Of a DNA stretch of 46,691 nt, positions 18,326-26,613 are shown in pieces. A model generated the notes under the pieces. The model did no database searches. It saw only the letters and a list, made by a program, of their open reading frames with translations, and was not told where the DNA came from. The stretch lies in the NCBI GenBank assembly GCA_016735295.1, contig JAERRU010000018.1:83774-130464 (forward strand), given 5' to 3'. Position numbers and translations under genes: made by a program. This stretch comes from SAR324 cluster bacterium (GTDB taxonomy: Bacteria; SAR324; XYD2-FULL-50-16; JAERRU01). Position 1 is the stretch's first letter. Each line of letters opens with the position of its first letter.

Positions 18326-19459
18326 ATGTATAAATTATTGATATTACCTTTATTACTTTTTTTATTAATTATTGCACAGGTAGGATCAAGCCAAGGCTTT
18401 CATCAATCAGGTCGCTCATTTAGAGGATTGGCAATGGGCAATACTGGCATTTCATCAGCCCATGATAATGACGCCATTTTTTATAATCCAGCCACTTTAC
18501 CTAACTTACAAAGAAATTTTATAGATTTTTTGTCTGTTCAAGTTAGTGCCTCACAATCAATTGATAAACTTTTTGATTTAATCAGCGGTTTGCAATTAGA
18601 CTTAGGTGAAGAAGATGAAAGACTTCTCAATGCGGAAGCTACTAGCGGCCTATTAGGTGTTTTAGCGATGATCAACTTTAATTATCAATCAATAGATAGA
18701 GGTTTTAATGTATCCGCTATTTTGGCTTACGATCTAGATCATATATATCAAATAGATACCAACGCTCAACAAGGAATAGCTGGTGTTTTTAGTACTAGAT
18801 TTGATCAAATAACTGAAGTGGCTATGAGCTTTCCTTTTGGTTTAGGCAGATTTGTGCTAGCTGGGGGGGCTAAACGCATAGTTAGAAAGCAAGGTAATTA
18901 TAATTATTCTTTGGCTGAATCTAAAGCGGGCAAAAAACCACCATCTATTGGCGATTTTAGTGTGGAGGAAAGCTTTGCTGGGGATTTAGGATTTTTATAT
19001 CGTCAACCAGGTAATTTACGTTTTAGAATGGGCATGTCAGTGCTTAATGTTGGTGGATTAAAATTCAAAAATGACCCATCTTATGATTGGCCGCAAGAAG
19101 TTAATTTTGGAATGTCTATTGGCCCTACCTTGGGTCGTTGGAGATCTATTATTGCTTTTGATTACCGAGATATCCTTAGAAAAGGAGGTCAATATTACCC
19201 TGGTCAAGAAAATACATCATCTGTAGAGCGAACTCATGCTGGTATTGAACTAGGTTATTTTGTGGAAAATAAAACTTTTGCTCTATTAAATTTGAGAGCG
19301 GGGCTTAATCAAGGATTACCTACTTATGGTGTGGAAATGAATTTTTTATTTGGACGAACTTTAGTTTTAGGCTACACACATCACGCCGAATATATTGGTT
19401 TTTCTGGCTCTAAAATTGCAGTACCATCTAACACCGTTTACGTATCTTTTGGCCACTAA
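18326..19459 (+). CDS. Outer-membrane beta-barrel protein (PorV / UPF0164-like)
   Basis: This 377-residue exported protein has a signal peptide (about 1-24, strongly hydrophobic) and many amphipathic strands. The segment RGLAMGNTGISSAHDNDAIF followed by YNPATLPNL is the family hallmark of FadL/PorV/UPF0164-type barrels. The C-terminus ends in alternating strands (TVYVSFGH), as in outer-membrane barrels, but without the usual terminal Phe. Function in the family ranges from hydrophobic-compound transport to secretion accessory roles; nothing here decides between them. It is monocistronic or read together with the downstream fliM; a promoter for fliM lies right after it. Confidence 0.75.
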   Translation: MYKLLILPLLLFLLIIAQVGSSQGFHQSGRSFRGLAMGNTGISSAHDNDAIFYNPATLPNLQRNFIDFLSVQVSASQSIDKLFDLISGLQLDLGEEDERLLNAEATSGLLGVLAMINFNYQSIDRGFNVSAILAYDLDHIYQIDTNAQQGIAGVFSTRFDQITEVAMSFPFGLGRFVLAGGAKRIVRKQGNYNYSLAESKAGKKPPSIGDFSVEESFAGDLGFLYRQPGNLRFRMGMSVLNVGGLKFKNDPSYDWPQEVNFGMSIGPTLGRWRSIIAFDYRDILRKGGQYYPGQENTSSVERTHAGIELGYFVENKTFALLNLRAGLNQGLPTYGVEMNFLFGRTLVLGYTHHAEYIGFSGSKIAVPSNTVYVSFGH

Positions 19460-19491
19460 ATAAATCTTCTTTGGAATGATTTTTATTTTAG

Positions 19492-19520
19492 TTGTATTTT
19501 TATGTAATTTAGGTTATAAT
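19492..19520 (+). promoter_or_regulatory. Sigma-70-like promoter upstream of fliM
   Basis: TTGTAT at 19492-19497 and a perfect TATAAT at 19515-19520 are separated by 17 bp. This is 170 bp upstream of the fliM ATG, so the leader would be long (about 165 nt). It suggests ordinary housekeeping transcription; I see no sigma-28 or sigma-54 flagellar promoter. Confidence 0.6.
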
Positions 19521-19536
19521 ATACTCGCATTATGAT

Positions 19537-19565
19537 TGTGCCATTAACTTAATGGTTATAGCACA
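19537..19565 (+). promoter_or_regulatory. Hairpin or operator-like palindrome in the fliM leader
   Basis: CCATTA and TAATGG face each other across a 3-base loop at 19541-19555, enclosed by TGTG and CACA at the ends with a 6-base bulge. It sits just after the predicted transcription start of fliM, so it could be an operator or a leader hairpin. The role is inferred. Confidence 0.35.
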
Positions 19566-19690
19566 TTATTTTTGTATAGTGTTTGTATATGATACTTTAG
19601 ATTTCACTATTTAGATGATTATTTTAATTTTTACTGTTTTGTTATTTTGATCTAAAAAATAATCAGTATTAACTAGTATTTTATTTATTT

Positions 19691-20695
19691 ATGCAGCCAG
19701 GACTTAGTTTATCACAAAATGAAATTGATTCTTTATTTAAGGGAGTAATCAATCCTGAGAGTAGCGATCAATTCCAGTCTAATATAGAAGAGAATGATTT
19801 TATTAGCTATGATTTAGCTAATTTTGATCGTATCATTCGTGGTCGTATGCCTACTTTAGACATAATCCATGATAGATTTGTGAGGATGTTTCGTTTGTCA
19901 CTATCTTCTATTTTAAGAAAGGTAACTGATATTAGCATTAGAACCACTGAATTAATGAAATTTGGTGAGTTTATGAATACGGTGCCTTTTCCGTCATCGT
20001 TAAATTTATTTCGCATAAATCCTTTGCGTGGTAATGCTATTTTAGTTATGGAAACTAGGTTAATATTTAGTTTAATAGATATTTTATTTGGGGGTACAGG
20101 AGAACTTGAGGTGCAAGGGCAAGGGCGAGATTTTACGCCAATTGAGCAAAAAATTATTAAACGTTTAGTGATTAGTGCTTTACTTGATTTACAAAATGCT
20201 TGGCGGCCTGTGTTTCCTGTTCAAATCACCTTTTCTCGATCTGAAATAAATCCGCAATTTGCCGCGGTAGTGCCTCAAAGTGATAATGTGTTTGTGGTTA
20301 CTTTTGATCTTGAAATTGGCAAAGCACCTATGTCTATGATACTTTGTTTACCTTTTGGTATGCTTGAGCCAATTAGGGCACAGATGCAAGCTGGGTTTCA
20401 AAGTGATACCAGTGAAATGGATTCTATCACCTTAAGAAGGCTTCGTAATTCTTTGGAGAGCTCGGCTGTAGATTTAAAGGTTCAATTAGGTAAAACTGAA
20501 ATTAGTGTTAAAGAATTTAGTGAGCTAAAAGTAGGTGATGTGTTGATGCTTAATCAAAATACTGATGAGCTTTTACCTATTATAGTAGAGGGAATAACCA
20601 AATTTCGTGGTCAATTGGGCGCCTATCACGGGAAACAATCGATTAAGATTAATGAATTTATTTATAGTCCACCTTATTTTGAGGAATTTACTTAA
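19691..20695 (+). CDS. fliM: Flagellar motor switch protein FliM
   Basis: This C-ring protein links CheY signals to the flagellar rotor. The 334-residue protein carries the N-terminal CheY-binding peptide LSQNEIDSLF (residues 6-15), the FliM middle domain (IIRGRMPTLDIIHDRF onward, with the LFGGTGE motif) and the C-terminal SpoA/FliN-like domain (residues 255-325, KVQLGKTEISVKEF then LKVGDVLML). Length and order match the family. No other flagellar or chemotaxis gene lies nearby, which is unusual, since fliM normally sits with fliL, fliN or other C-ring genes. Confidence 0.95.
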   Translation: MQPGLSLSQNEIDSLFKGVINPESSDQFQSNIEENDFISYDLANFDRIIRGRMPTLDIIHDRFVRMFRLSLSSILRKVTDISIRTTELMKFGEFMNTVPFPSSLNLFRINPLRGNAILVMETRLIFSLIDILFGGTGELEVQGQGRDFTPIEQKIIKRLVISALLDLQNAWRPVFPVQITFSRSEINPQFAAVVPQSDNVFVVTFDLEIGKAPMSMILCLPFGMLEPIRAQMQAGFQSDTSEMDSITLRRLRNSLESSAVDLKVQLGKTEISVKEFSELKVGDVLMLNQNTDELLPIIVEGITKFRGQLGAYHGKQSIKINEFIYSPPYFEEFT

Positions 20696-20730
20696 CACAA
20701 ATTAATTTACTTTATAATATAAATATATCT

Positions 20731-21426
20731 ATGATATTTTTAAAAACTGATCTTCTAATTAAAATTACGCTAGTATTAATAGCAACCACTGTGATAACAT
20801 CTTGTAAAAGCAATATTAACAGCACTGAAGATGAAGACGCTATAGACTCATTTACGGGCACTTTTGCTAAATTGGCTAAAAATGGCGATAGATTAGAAAA
20901 TCAAGATGGCTCTTATTCAGCCACTGGAAATGAGGATGACGGAACTAGGTGGAGCTGTATAGAAATACTTGACTCTAATAAAAATACTTGGGAAGTAAAA
21001 ACTAATTCTATTACTGCCGATGCGTTAGGTGCTAGAAATAAAGATCTTAAATATATATGGTATAATAGTGCTGCTACTGTGCCAGGAACCACTCAAAATA
21101 CTGATTGTCAATATGGTAATGTTTGTGATATTCAAAAATATGCCAACTATCTAAATGCGAATAGTCTTTGTGGTATCACTAACTGGAGAGTGCCGACGGC
21201 TAAAGAATTAGAATCGCTGGTAACGCCACATCATTCTCCAAGCATTGATCGTACTTACTTTCCTCATACCTTCAACGGGGCCTATTGGAGCATTGATACC
21301 TCAACTAAAGATGGTAATAAAGCGGTGGCGGTGCTGTTTTCCCAAAATGGGCGTCTGGGTGTTAACAGTAAAACAGGTGCTAGCCATGCCCTAAGACTTG
21401 TGGGTCAAAAATCATCTGAAAATTAA
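20731..21426 (+). CDS. DUF1566 (Lcl C-terminal-like) lipoprotein
   Basis: This 231-residue lipoprotein has a signal peptide and a lipobox ending at Cys25 (VITSC). After a polar linker, residues 60-225 match the DUF1566 / Lcl C-terminal domain: GTRWSCIEI, NTWEVKT, YANYLNANSLCGITNWRVP with TAKELESLV, and the end motif of the form NGRLGV with SHALRLV. Four Cys in the domain (after the lipid Cys) may form disulfides, as is common for this family. The domain occurs in exported proteins of many Gram-negative bacteria, often with adhesive or unknown roles. It lies 35 bp downstream of fliM but has no known functional link to motility. Confidence 0.75.
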   Translation: MIFLKTDLLIKITLVLIATTVITSCKSNINSTEDEDAIDSFTGTFAKLAKNGDRLENQDGSYSATGNEDDGTRWSCIEILDSNKNTWEVKTNSITADALGARNKDLKYIWYNSAATVPGTTQNTDCQYGNVCDIQKYANYLNANSLCGITNWRVPTAKELESLVTPHHSPSIDRTYFPHTFNGAYWSIDTSTKDGNKAVAVLFSQNGRLGVNSKTGASHALRLVGQKSSEN

Positions 21427-21427
21427 G

Positions 21428-21546
21428 ATTAATATAAGAAACAAATTTACTGCTAGCGAAATTAATTTAGTTTGAGCGTCAATTATTTTAGTCACTCATT
21501 ATTACTAATCAAATTATTATTGGTAAGTATTGATAATCGCTAGTTC
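21428..21546. repeat. Structured intergenic repeat, copy 1
   Basis: This is the first of two near-identical direct repeats. Inside it, CTAGCGA (21453-21459) is complementary to TCGCTAG (21537-21543). Enclosed are TGAGCG/CACTCA (21473-21478 with 21493-21498, one mismatch or wobble) and TTACTAAT/ATTGGTAA (21502-21509 with 21519-21526, one wobble). The layout would fold as a three-way junction. It lies between the stop of the DUF1566 gene and the stop of convergent tatB. Confidence 0.85.
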
Positions 21547-21554
21547 CGGTAAAA

Positions 21555-21676
21555 ATTAATATAGGAAATAAATTTACTGCTAGCGAAATTAATTTAGTTT
21601 GAGCGTCAATTATTTTAGTCGCTCATTATTACTAATCAAATTATTATTATTGGTAAGTATTAATAATCGCTAGTTC
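21555..21676. repeat. Structured intergenic repeat, copy 2
   Basis: This is the second copy, 127 bp downstream of the first; it differs by four substitutions and one extra ATT triplet. The same pairings are kept: CTAGCGA (21580-21586) with TCGCTAG (21667-21673), and a perfect TGAGCG/CGCTCA (21600-21605 with 21620-21625). No other copy was noticed in the window. It could be a duplicated small RNA, a processing or terminator element for the convergent genes, or a mobile intergenic repeat. Confidence 0.85.
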
Positions 21677-21726
21677 TCTTCTTTACAAATTACTTTCCCT
21701 TGATAGACTTGCTATTTATCACTTTT

Positions 21727-22212
21727 TTAGGGTTGTTTATCTTTGGTAAGGTAACTTTTTTTACTAGCTTTGGCCGACTTGTTAATTACTTTGGGTTTGG
21801 ATTTGGCTTTAACTTTACCAGTCGTTGCTTGGCGAGGTGCAGTTTTAGAGGTAACCTTTTTAGAAGATGGGCTATAATTATTTTTGCGTTTGGCTATTTT
21901 GGCTATGCCGCTTGCGTCAGCATCTATCATATCAGCCGCTTTATTTAGTATTTGAGGTAAATCCCTAGAACCAAGCGAGCTACTTACTTTTTTTTCTAAA
22001 TCAGTCTTTAAAGACTGCAAGGCCTTTAATTCTTTTCCTCCAATTTTTTCTATGTCTTCCTTAACATTATAGCGTAAATCATTAACAAATCTTTTAGATT
22101 GCACTAATAATTTAGCAATAGTGCGAGCCACCTCAGGCATTTTGGTTGGTCCATAAAAGAATATCATTAGTAATCCTATAACCAACAATTCGCTAAGGCC
22201 TATCCCAAACAT
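21727..22212 (-). CDS. tatB: Twin-arginine translocase subunit TatB
   Basis: This Tat-pathway component recognises twin-arginine signal peptides together with TatC. The 161-residue protein has the N-terminal membrane helix (residues 3-20), the Gly-Pro hinge (FYGPTKMPEVAR, G21-P22) and an amphipathic helix, followed by a long charged tail. The tail from about residue 107 is Lys/Ser-rich (SKKVTSKTAPRQ onward), as in many TatB proteins. Length and the acidic residue early in the helix (GLSELLVIG) favour TatB over TatA. tatC is not in the window. It follows the TlpA-like gene by 18 bp on the same strand, probably as an operon. Confidence 0.88.
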   Translation of the reverse strand: MFGIGLSELLVIGLLMIFFYGPTKMPEVARTIAKLLVQSKRFVNDLRYNVKEDIEKIGGKELKALQSLKTDLEKKVSSSLGSRDLPQILNKAADMIDADASGIAKIAKRKNNYSPSSKKVTSKTAPRQATTGKVKAKSKPKVINKSAKASKKSYLTKDKQP

Positions 22213-22230
22213 TATATTTTAATTATTATG

Positions 22231-22857
22231 CTAAATTTTTGATGTGGCTAACTTAGTTAGGGCAGATTTAATATGCTCATCATCCCAATTTATAATACCA
22301 AACAAAGCTGCCACAAAATTTCCGCTGGCATCTATTAAATAGGTTTGAGGCAAGCCATAAATCCCCTCGTTAGCTGGTACTGTTTTTAAAAAAGATTCTG
22401 ATGCCAGCTCAACATCAGACCAAAACTCAAGTGCGTATGGATAATCAGTTAAAAAATCTTGTTGATTAGATATCTGATCTCCATAATTTATCATTAACAC
22501 CTTAATTTTATCTTTGGCTAAATTAATTGATAAACTATCTAGTTGGGGCATCTCTTCTAAGCAGGGCGGGCAGCCTATCTGCCATAAATTGATAAGGAGC
22601 AAATTATAATCACCCATTAGCATTGCTAAATTTTTATTATTCCCCTTTACATCCATAAAAGATAAATTGGGAAGTTTAATTTTAGTGGGATAAATATAAA
22701 ACCCTTTATCAACCAAAACATCTAACGCTTGTTTGGTGGTTTTTATCTCGCTAGGCAATATATTATCTCCTTTTTGCCACATAAACCACAGCACTACCAA
22801 AGACCCTAACAAAACCAATCCTGCCACTAGATATGATTTTATTTTAAACAATTTCAT
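22231..22857 (-). CDS. Membrane-anchored TlpA/ResA-like thioredoxin
   Basis: This 208-residue thiol-disulfide oxidoreductase is anchored by an N-terminal helix (about residues 9-26), with the thioredoxin domain in the periplasm. The active site is IGCPPCLEEMP (C96, C99), and the cis-proline loop is GLPQTYLIDASG (P170). The CPPC motif and the acidic residues after it resemble TlpA/CcmG-type proteins that reduce periplasmic disulfides, often for cytochrome maturation. It is upstream of tatB and divergent from dsbB, which makes a compact redox block; no cytochrome-assembly gene is present to specify the substrate. Confidence 0.87.
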   Translation of the reverse strand: MKLFKIKSYLVAGLVLLGSLVVLWFMWQKGDNILPSEIKTTKQALDVLVDKGFYIYPTKIKLPNLSFMDVKGNNKNLAMLMGDYNLLLINLWQIGCPPCLEEMPQLDSLSINLAKDKIKVLMINYGDQISNQQDFLTDYPYALEFWSDVELASESFLKTVPANEGIYGLPQTYLIDASGNFVAALFGIINWDDEHIKSALTKLATSKI

Positions 22858-23017
22858 ATAATTTTAGTAATAATTTAGATTAAAACTTTAAAATATCCTA
22901 CATTTTCATTTAGTTACCCGGCTGCTCTTGCCCAATCACCGCCTAGCCTGATAATATTAGCATAGATTGATTTAAAAACACACCAACACCTCATTTATTT
23001 TACATATAATTAATTTT

Positions 23018-23034
23018 TTTGCTATAATAGCAAA
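23018..23034. promoter_or_regulatory. Palindrome overlapping the dsbB -10 box
   Basis: TTTGCTA and TAGCAAA form a perfect 7-bp-arm inverted repeat around a TAA centre. It covers the TATAAT at 23023-23028, which pairs with TTTACA at 22999-23004 (18-bp spacing) as a sigma-70-like promoter for dsbB. A dimeric repressor binding here would block the promoter; this is inference. Confidence 0.45.
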
Positions 23035-23080
23035 CTAATCAATTAAATTATAATTAACCTTTAGACTATTAAAACTAAAA

Positions 23081-23530
23081 ATGATATCCCACATCTTTAG
23101 CAAAAGGATATTATTATTCTTAATCTTAATATTAAGTTTATCTGCTACTTTAGGTAGCTTGTATTTTAGTGAAATCAGATATTTCATTCCTTGCAAGCTG
23201 TGTTGGTATCAAAGAATAGCTATGTATCCAATCGTTATAATTAGTCTGATGGGCGTGCTTTTCAGAAAACACCCCAGAGAAGCCGCCATTTCTTTGTTAC
23301 CTTTAGCGGTGATTGGAATTGCTATTTCTTCTTTTCATGTAATTTTACAATATAATTTATTTAACATAGATCCATCTTCTTGTGGCGATAGCTTGTGCGT
23401 GATAAATTATGTAAATTATTTAGGCTTTATCACCATTCCTATAATGTCTTGGTCAGTGTTTTTTCTAATAATCATTTTATCTTTATCCGCTGTAATAAAG
23501 AATAGAAAAGTTAGATTTAGTCCCAATTAA
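23081..23530 (+). CDS. dsbB: Disulfide bond formation protein, DsbB/BdbC type
   Basis: This inner-membrane protein reoxidises a periplasmic thiol oxidase and passes electrons to quinone. The 149-residue protein has four transmembrane helices. The first Cys pair, C38-x-x-C41, sits in IPCKLCWYQRIAMYP, and the second pair, C101 and C106 (SSCGDSLC), is in the periplasmic loop. The short loop and the LCWYQR motif resemble the BdbC branch more than E. coli DsbB. No dsbA is in the window. It diverges from the TlpA-like gene and is followed 20 bp later by a VanY-like peptidase gene. Confidence 0.88.
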   Translation: MISHIFSKRILLFLILILSLSATLGSLYFSEIRYFIPCKLCWYQRIAMYPIVIISLMGVLFRKHPREAAISLLPLAVIGIAISSFHVILQYNLFNIDPSSCGDSLCVINYVNYLGFITIPIMSWSVFFLIIILSLSAVIKNRKVRFSPN

Positions 23531-23549
23531 TCTCATATTTGATAAAATT

Positions 23550-24191
23550 TTGACTTGTGAGTTTGATTTAGACTTTCTAATGGGAGGCACCACCAGAGAA
23601 ATGCATTGTAAAGTTCCTTTATTATATGAAGCAGGAGAAGCTTTTCTTAAAATGCAAATGGCCGCTAAAAAAGATGGTGTATGTTTAAAGATAATTTCTG
23701 GTCATCGAGATTTTAATCACCAAAACAAATTATGGGCTGCAAAATATAAAAAATTTGTTGCTCCAAAATTAAACGATCTTATTGAAAATATACTCCAATA
23801 TACAGCCCTACCAGGCACTTCAAGGCACCACTGGGGCACAGAGATTGATTTAGTAGATGGTGATTTAAATTTAGATGATCCTTTACTAACTAAAAATTAT
23901 ATAAATGGAGGTCCATTTTACCAAATGTATGATTGGCTTTTGGATAGAGCTGAACAATTTAATTTTTATATGACTTACCCCGACGATAAAAAAAGAACTG
24001 GTTTTATGTTTGAGCCGTGGCATTTTAGTTATCAACCTTTATCAAAAAAATGCCTTGATTGTTTTTTATCGCAAAACTGGGTAGACTGCCTAGATGTTAA
24101 AAAAATAGCTGGCGAAAAACTTTTAACTGCCGCCTATTTAAAAAAATACCAATGTGATTATTTATTAGGTATTAATTTGAAATTGCTTTAA
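23550..24191 (+). CDS. D-alanyl-D-alanine carboxypeptidase-like protein, M15B (VanY) family
   Basis: This is a zinc peptidase of the VanY family, which trims the terminal D-Ala of peptidoglycan stems. The motifs are complete: ISGHRDFNHQNKLW, the zinc motif PGTSRHHWGTEIDL (H93, D100), and EPWHF (E155, H158). The given start is TTG at 23550; ATG at 23580 (residue 11) is an alternative. Neither start gives a signal peptide, so export is unclear, which is odd for a peptidoglycan enzyme of this type. It follows dsbB by 20 bp, probably cotranscribed. Confidence 0.85.
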   Translation: MTCEFDLDFLMGGTTREMHCKVPLLYEAGEAFLKMQMAAKKDGVCLKIISGHRDFNHQNKLWAAKYKKFVAPKLNDLIENILQYTALPGTSRHHWGTEIDLVDGDLNLDDPLLTKNYINGGPFYQMYDWLLDRAEQFNFYMTYPDDKKRTGFMFEPWHFSYQPLSKKCLDCFLSQNWVDCLDVKKIAGEKLLTAAYLKKYQCDYLLGINLKLL

Positions 24192-24219
24192 CTTTTTAAA
24201 ATATGTTTGCACAAAAATT

Positions 24220-25380
24220 ATGAAAAACTTAATTAATAATAAAAAAAATCAACAAAACAGCGCACCTAAACGGGGTAAACTCACTGAAAAGCAACCTTAT
24301 CCTAGTGTTACTCGACGAAGATCCCTGGCCAACTTTAATAGAACTCAAAAAAGTAGTTGGTTCAAATTAAGTCATCCCATTTTATGGATAGTAATCGCCT
24401 TTTCAGTTATTTTAGCTGGAATTGCTATCTATTACTTCTTACGCCCGACTTATGTTAATGTTACTTCCATTCCTTCTTCAACAAATTCTTCTTTGGTAAA
24501 ACCTGATAATTCTGCTTCATTTAATACAGAATCAGAAGGCCTTGTTTTATCTCCTGAAGAGCGGCTAATCCTTGATGCTGATAAAGCAGATAATGAACCA
24601 CCAGCTGATGATCAGGTAAAAACTGAGATTAAGGCTAATAAAAAAAGTTCGCTACACATTCCTACCGATATAAAAGAATATAGCCTAACTGATCTTAAAG
24701 ATTTAGCTAGCGTGACTACTAAGGTTAATTGGTTTAAGGTGCTTAAGATGATCAAACAACATAGCGGTTATTTGATATATGATAAAGACCAGAGCAAATG
24801 GATTGTGGCTACTGATCAAGCTGGATTGGATAAAATTTTATCCATCATTAAATCTACGTCTATTGTAAATGGTTATTTTTTAGTATTTGGTGATTATAAA
24901 AATAGTGATATTTTTAGAGTCAAACAAATAATTAACCGTATATCGTCACAAGGTTACTCCGCTCATTATAGCAAAAAAGGTAGGCATAATTTACAAATTA
25001 TGGTAGGTCATTTTCCAAGTACTAAACTAGCTTGGCAGGCGGGAGAAAAGATTTATCAATTTTTTAAAAATGCTAATATATTTTCTGCCAACTTTTATGT
25101 AAAAAAGACTATCCTCAACCAAAATCGACTAGAAGAGTATAAAGATATTTTTGTGATTGATTTTAAATCTTTCGATTCTTTAGAACTGGCCTATGGTTTT
25201 TATTATGACCTTACGCAATCTTTCGATGAAGTGGTTTATCTTACTAAGTCGGCTGGGGTATATGATATTAACATTGGTTTTTTCAAATCCAAAAATCAAG
25301 TAGATAACATTTTGCAAGCTAGAGGAGTAAGCATTCCCCCCGCTTCAGCTATGTTAGTGGATCGTATGTTATTTAAATAA
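24220..25380 (+). CDS. Bitopic membrane protein with SPOR-like repeats, function unknown
   Basis: This 386-residue protein has a basic cytoplasmic N-terminus (Lys/Arg-rich, residues 1-50), one transmembrane helix (about 53-72), a Ser/Pro/acidic linker, and periplasmic repeats. Residues 215-290 (GYFLVFGDYKN, then RHNLQIMVGHFPS) and 300-375 (IFVIDFKSFDS, then VYDINIGFFKSKNQV) have the alternating pattern of SPOR domains, which bind glycan strands lacking stem peptides at division sites. The similarity is by pattern only. The layout (short cytoplasmic tail, one helix, linker, SPOR) is that of FtsN/DedD-like division proteins. It follows the VanY-like gene by 28 bp and may share its operon. Confidence 0.6.
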   Translation: MKNLINNKKNQQNSAPKRGKLTEKQPYPSVTRRRSLANFNRTQKSSWFKLSHPILWIVIAFSVILAGIAIYYFLRPTYVNVTSIPSSTNSSLVKPDNSASFNTESEGLVLSPEERLILDADKADNEPPADDQVKTEIKANKKSSLHIPTDIKEYSLTDLKDLASVTTKVNWFKVLKMIKQHSGYLIYDKDQSKWIVATDQAGLDKILSIIKSTSIVNGYFLVFGDYKNSDIFRVKQIINRISSQGYSAHYSKKGRHNLQIMVGHFPSTKLAWQAGEKIYQFFKNANIFSANFYVKKTILNQNRLEEYKDIFVIDFKSFDSLELAYGFYYDLTQSFDEVVYLTKSAGVYDINIGFFKSKNQVDNILQARGVSIPPASAMLVDRMLFK

Positions 25381-25452
25381 TTTACCTGCTGCTGTGGTCG
25401 TAAATAAATAGATATAGTAGAGTAAGTCGATAGATAGATAAATGAACGTTAG

Positions 25453-26358
25453 TTAGGAGTAACCAAGAAATTTAAGTTTTAATTGGTCTTGATGCCAATT
25501 ATGCAATACCTTTACGCTTAGCTCTAAAAATACTCTTTGACCTAAAAATCCTTCTATTCTTTGCCTAGCGCTGGTGCCTATCTTTTTTATCATACGCCCA
25601 TTTGTACCTACTAGGATTGCTTGGGAATTTTTTTTATCTACATAGAGGTAAGCTGTTATTTTAGTTATTTTAGCAAGTTTTTTATATTCTTGGGTTTGCA
25701 CGGCTATTCTATAGGGTATTTCTTGATAACAAATCTTCATCGCTGCTTCTCTAATAAATTCTGCCACTAAAAACCGTAAATTTCGGTTAGTAAAAGTGCT
25801 TTGATCAAATATAGGAGGTCTGACGGGCAAGATAGATGATATTATTTTTAGTAATTCATCAAAATCATCATCTAGGGTGGCAGAGAGTTTAAGTATTTTA
25901 ATAAAGGTAAGTTTTTCATTTAAATAGGCAATTTTTTTTTCAAGTTTATCATTTTGGCAGCTATCCACCTTATTTAATACCAACAATAAAGGAGTTTTAA
26001 ATGGGGGAAGCCTTTCTAGTAATAAATCTTCTTCTGAAGATTTATCAGGGCTAGATACTAGCACAAACAGGTCAGATTTTTGCAGACTTTTGATGGTTTG
26101 GGCGAGCATAAAATCGGCTAATAAACCTTTTGTGTGGTTATAACCTGGGGTGTCGATAAAGATTATTTGATAATCAGATGTAGTTAAAACTCCGTCAATT
26201 AACTCTCTGGTGGTTTGCTCCCTTTTAGTGATAATCGCTAAATCACTATTAGTTAACCTATTAAATAAAGTTGATTTGCCAGCATTAGTTGCTCCCACTA
26301 AGCTCACAAAACCGGCTTTATATTTATCCTTATTGATATTATTATGGTGATTACTCAT
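25453..26358 (-). CDS. era: GTPase Era
   Basis: This is a ribosome-assembly GTPase that binds the 3' end of 16S rRNA. The 301-residue protein has G1 GATNAGKST (residues 22-30), G3 DTPG (69-72) and G4 NKVD (129-132), followed by the C-terminal KH domain with its GxxG loop (GTNGRMIKKIG) and the adjacent basic helix (SARQRIEGFLGQRVFLEL). All motifs are intact. It stands alone on the minus strand between the SPOR-like gene and terC; in many bacteria it follows rnc, which here is at 2531. Confidence 0.95.
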   Translation of the reverse strand: MSNHHNNINKDKYKAGFVSLVGATNAGKSTLFNRLTNSDLAIITKREQTTRELIDGVLTTSDYQIIFIDTPGYNHTKGLLADFMLAQTIKSLQKSDLFVLVSSPDKSSEEDLLLERLPPFKTPLLLVLNKVDSCQNDKLEKKIAYLNEKLTFIKILKLSATLDDDFDELLKIISSILPVRPPIFDQSTFTNRNLRFLVAEFIREAAMKICYQEIPYRIAVQTQEYKKLAKITKITAYLYVDKKNSQAILVGTNGRMIKKIGTSARQRIEGFLGQRVFLELSVKVLHNWHQDQLKLKFLGYS

Positions 26359-26613
26359 TTACTCAATTATAAAATTATAGATAATTAATTAGCCATTTTA
26401 AGCATATTATAGATTTTAGCGATCATATTTTTTTAATTGATAAGCCTGAGTCAACTCAAATTAAAATGCTTTAGTGAATTGACTTAGCATGTTAATTATG
26501 AAATATATTTAACTAAGTTAACCGCCTACTAAACTAGTAATTATAAAATTATAGCGTAAAAAACTAAAAATTATATCAATATTAATCTGATTTCTTTTTG
26601 ACTTATATTTTAT

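Noticed and set aside
21700-21948. Plus-strand open frame with Phe/Gly-rich translation
   Set aside because: Lies opposite tatB; its text is the antisense of the Lys/Ser-rich TatB tail, and TatB is clearly recognisable.
22910-22965. Slightly GC-richer patch upstream of dsbB as an RNA gene
   Set aside because: No cloverleaf, no conserved RNA motif, and no strong stem could be found.
26366-26555. Repeated AATTATAAAATTATAG on both sides of the era-terC spacer
   Set aside because: Two short copies in very AT-rich sequence; not distinguishable from chance.
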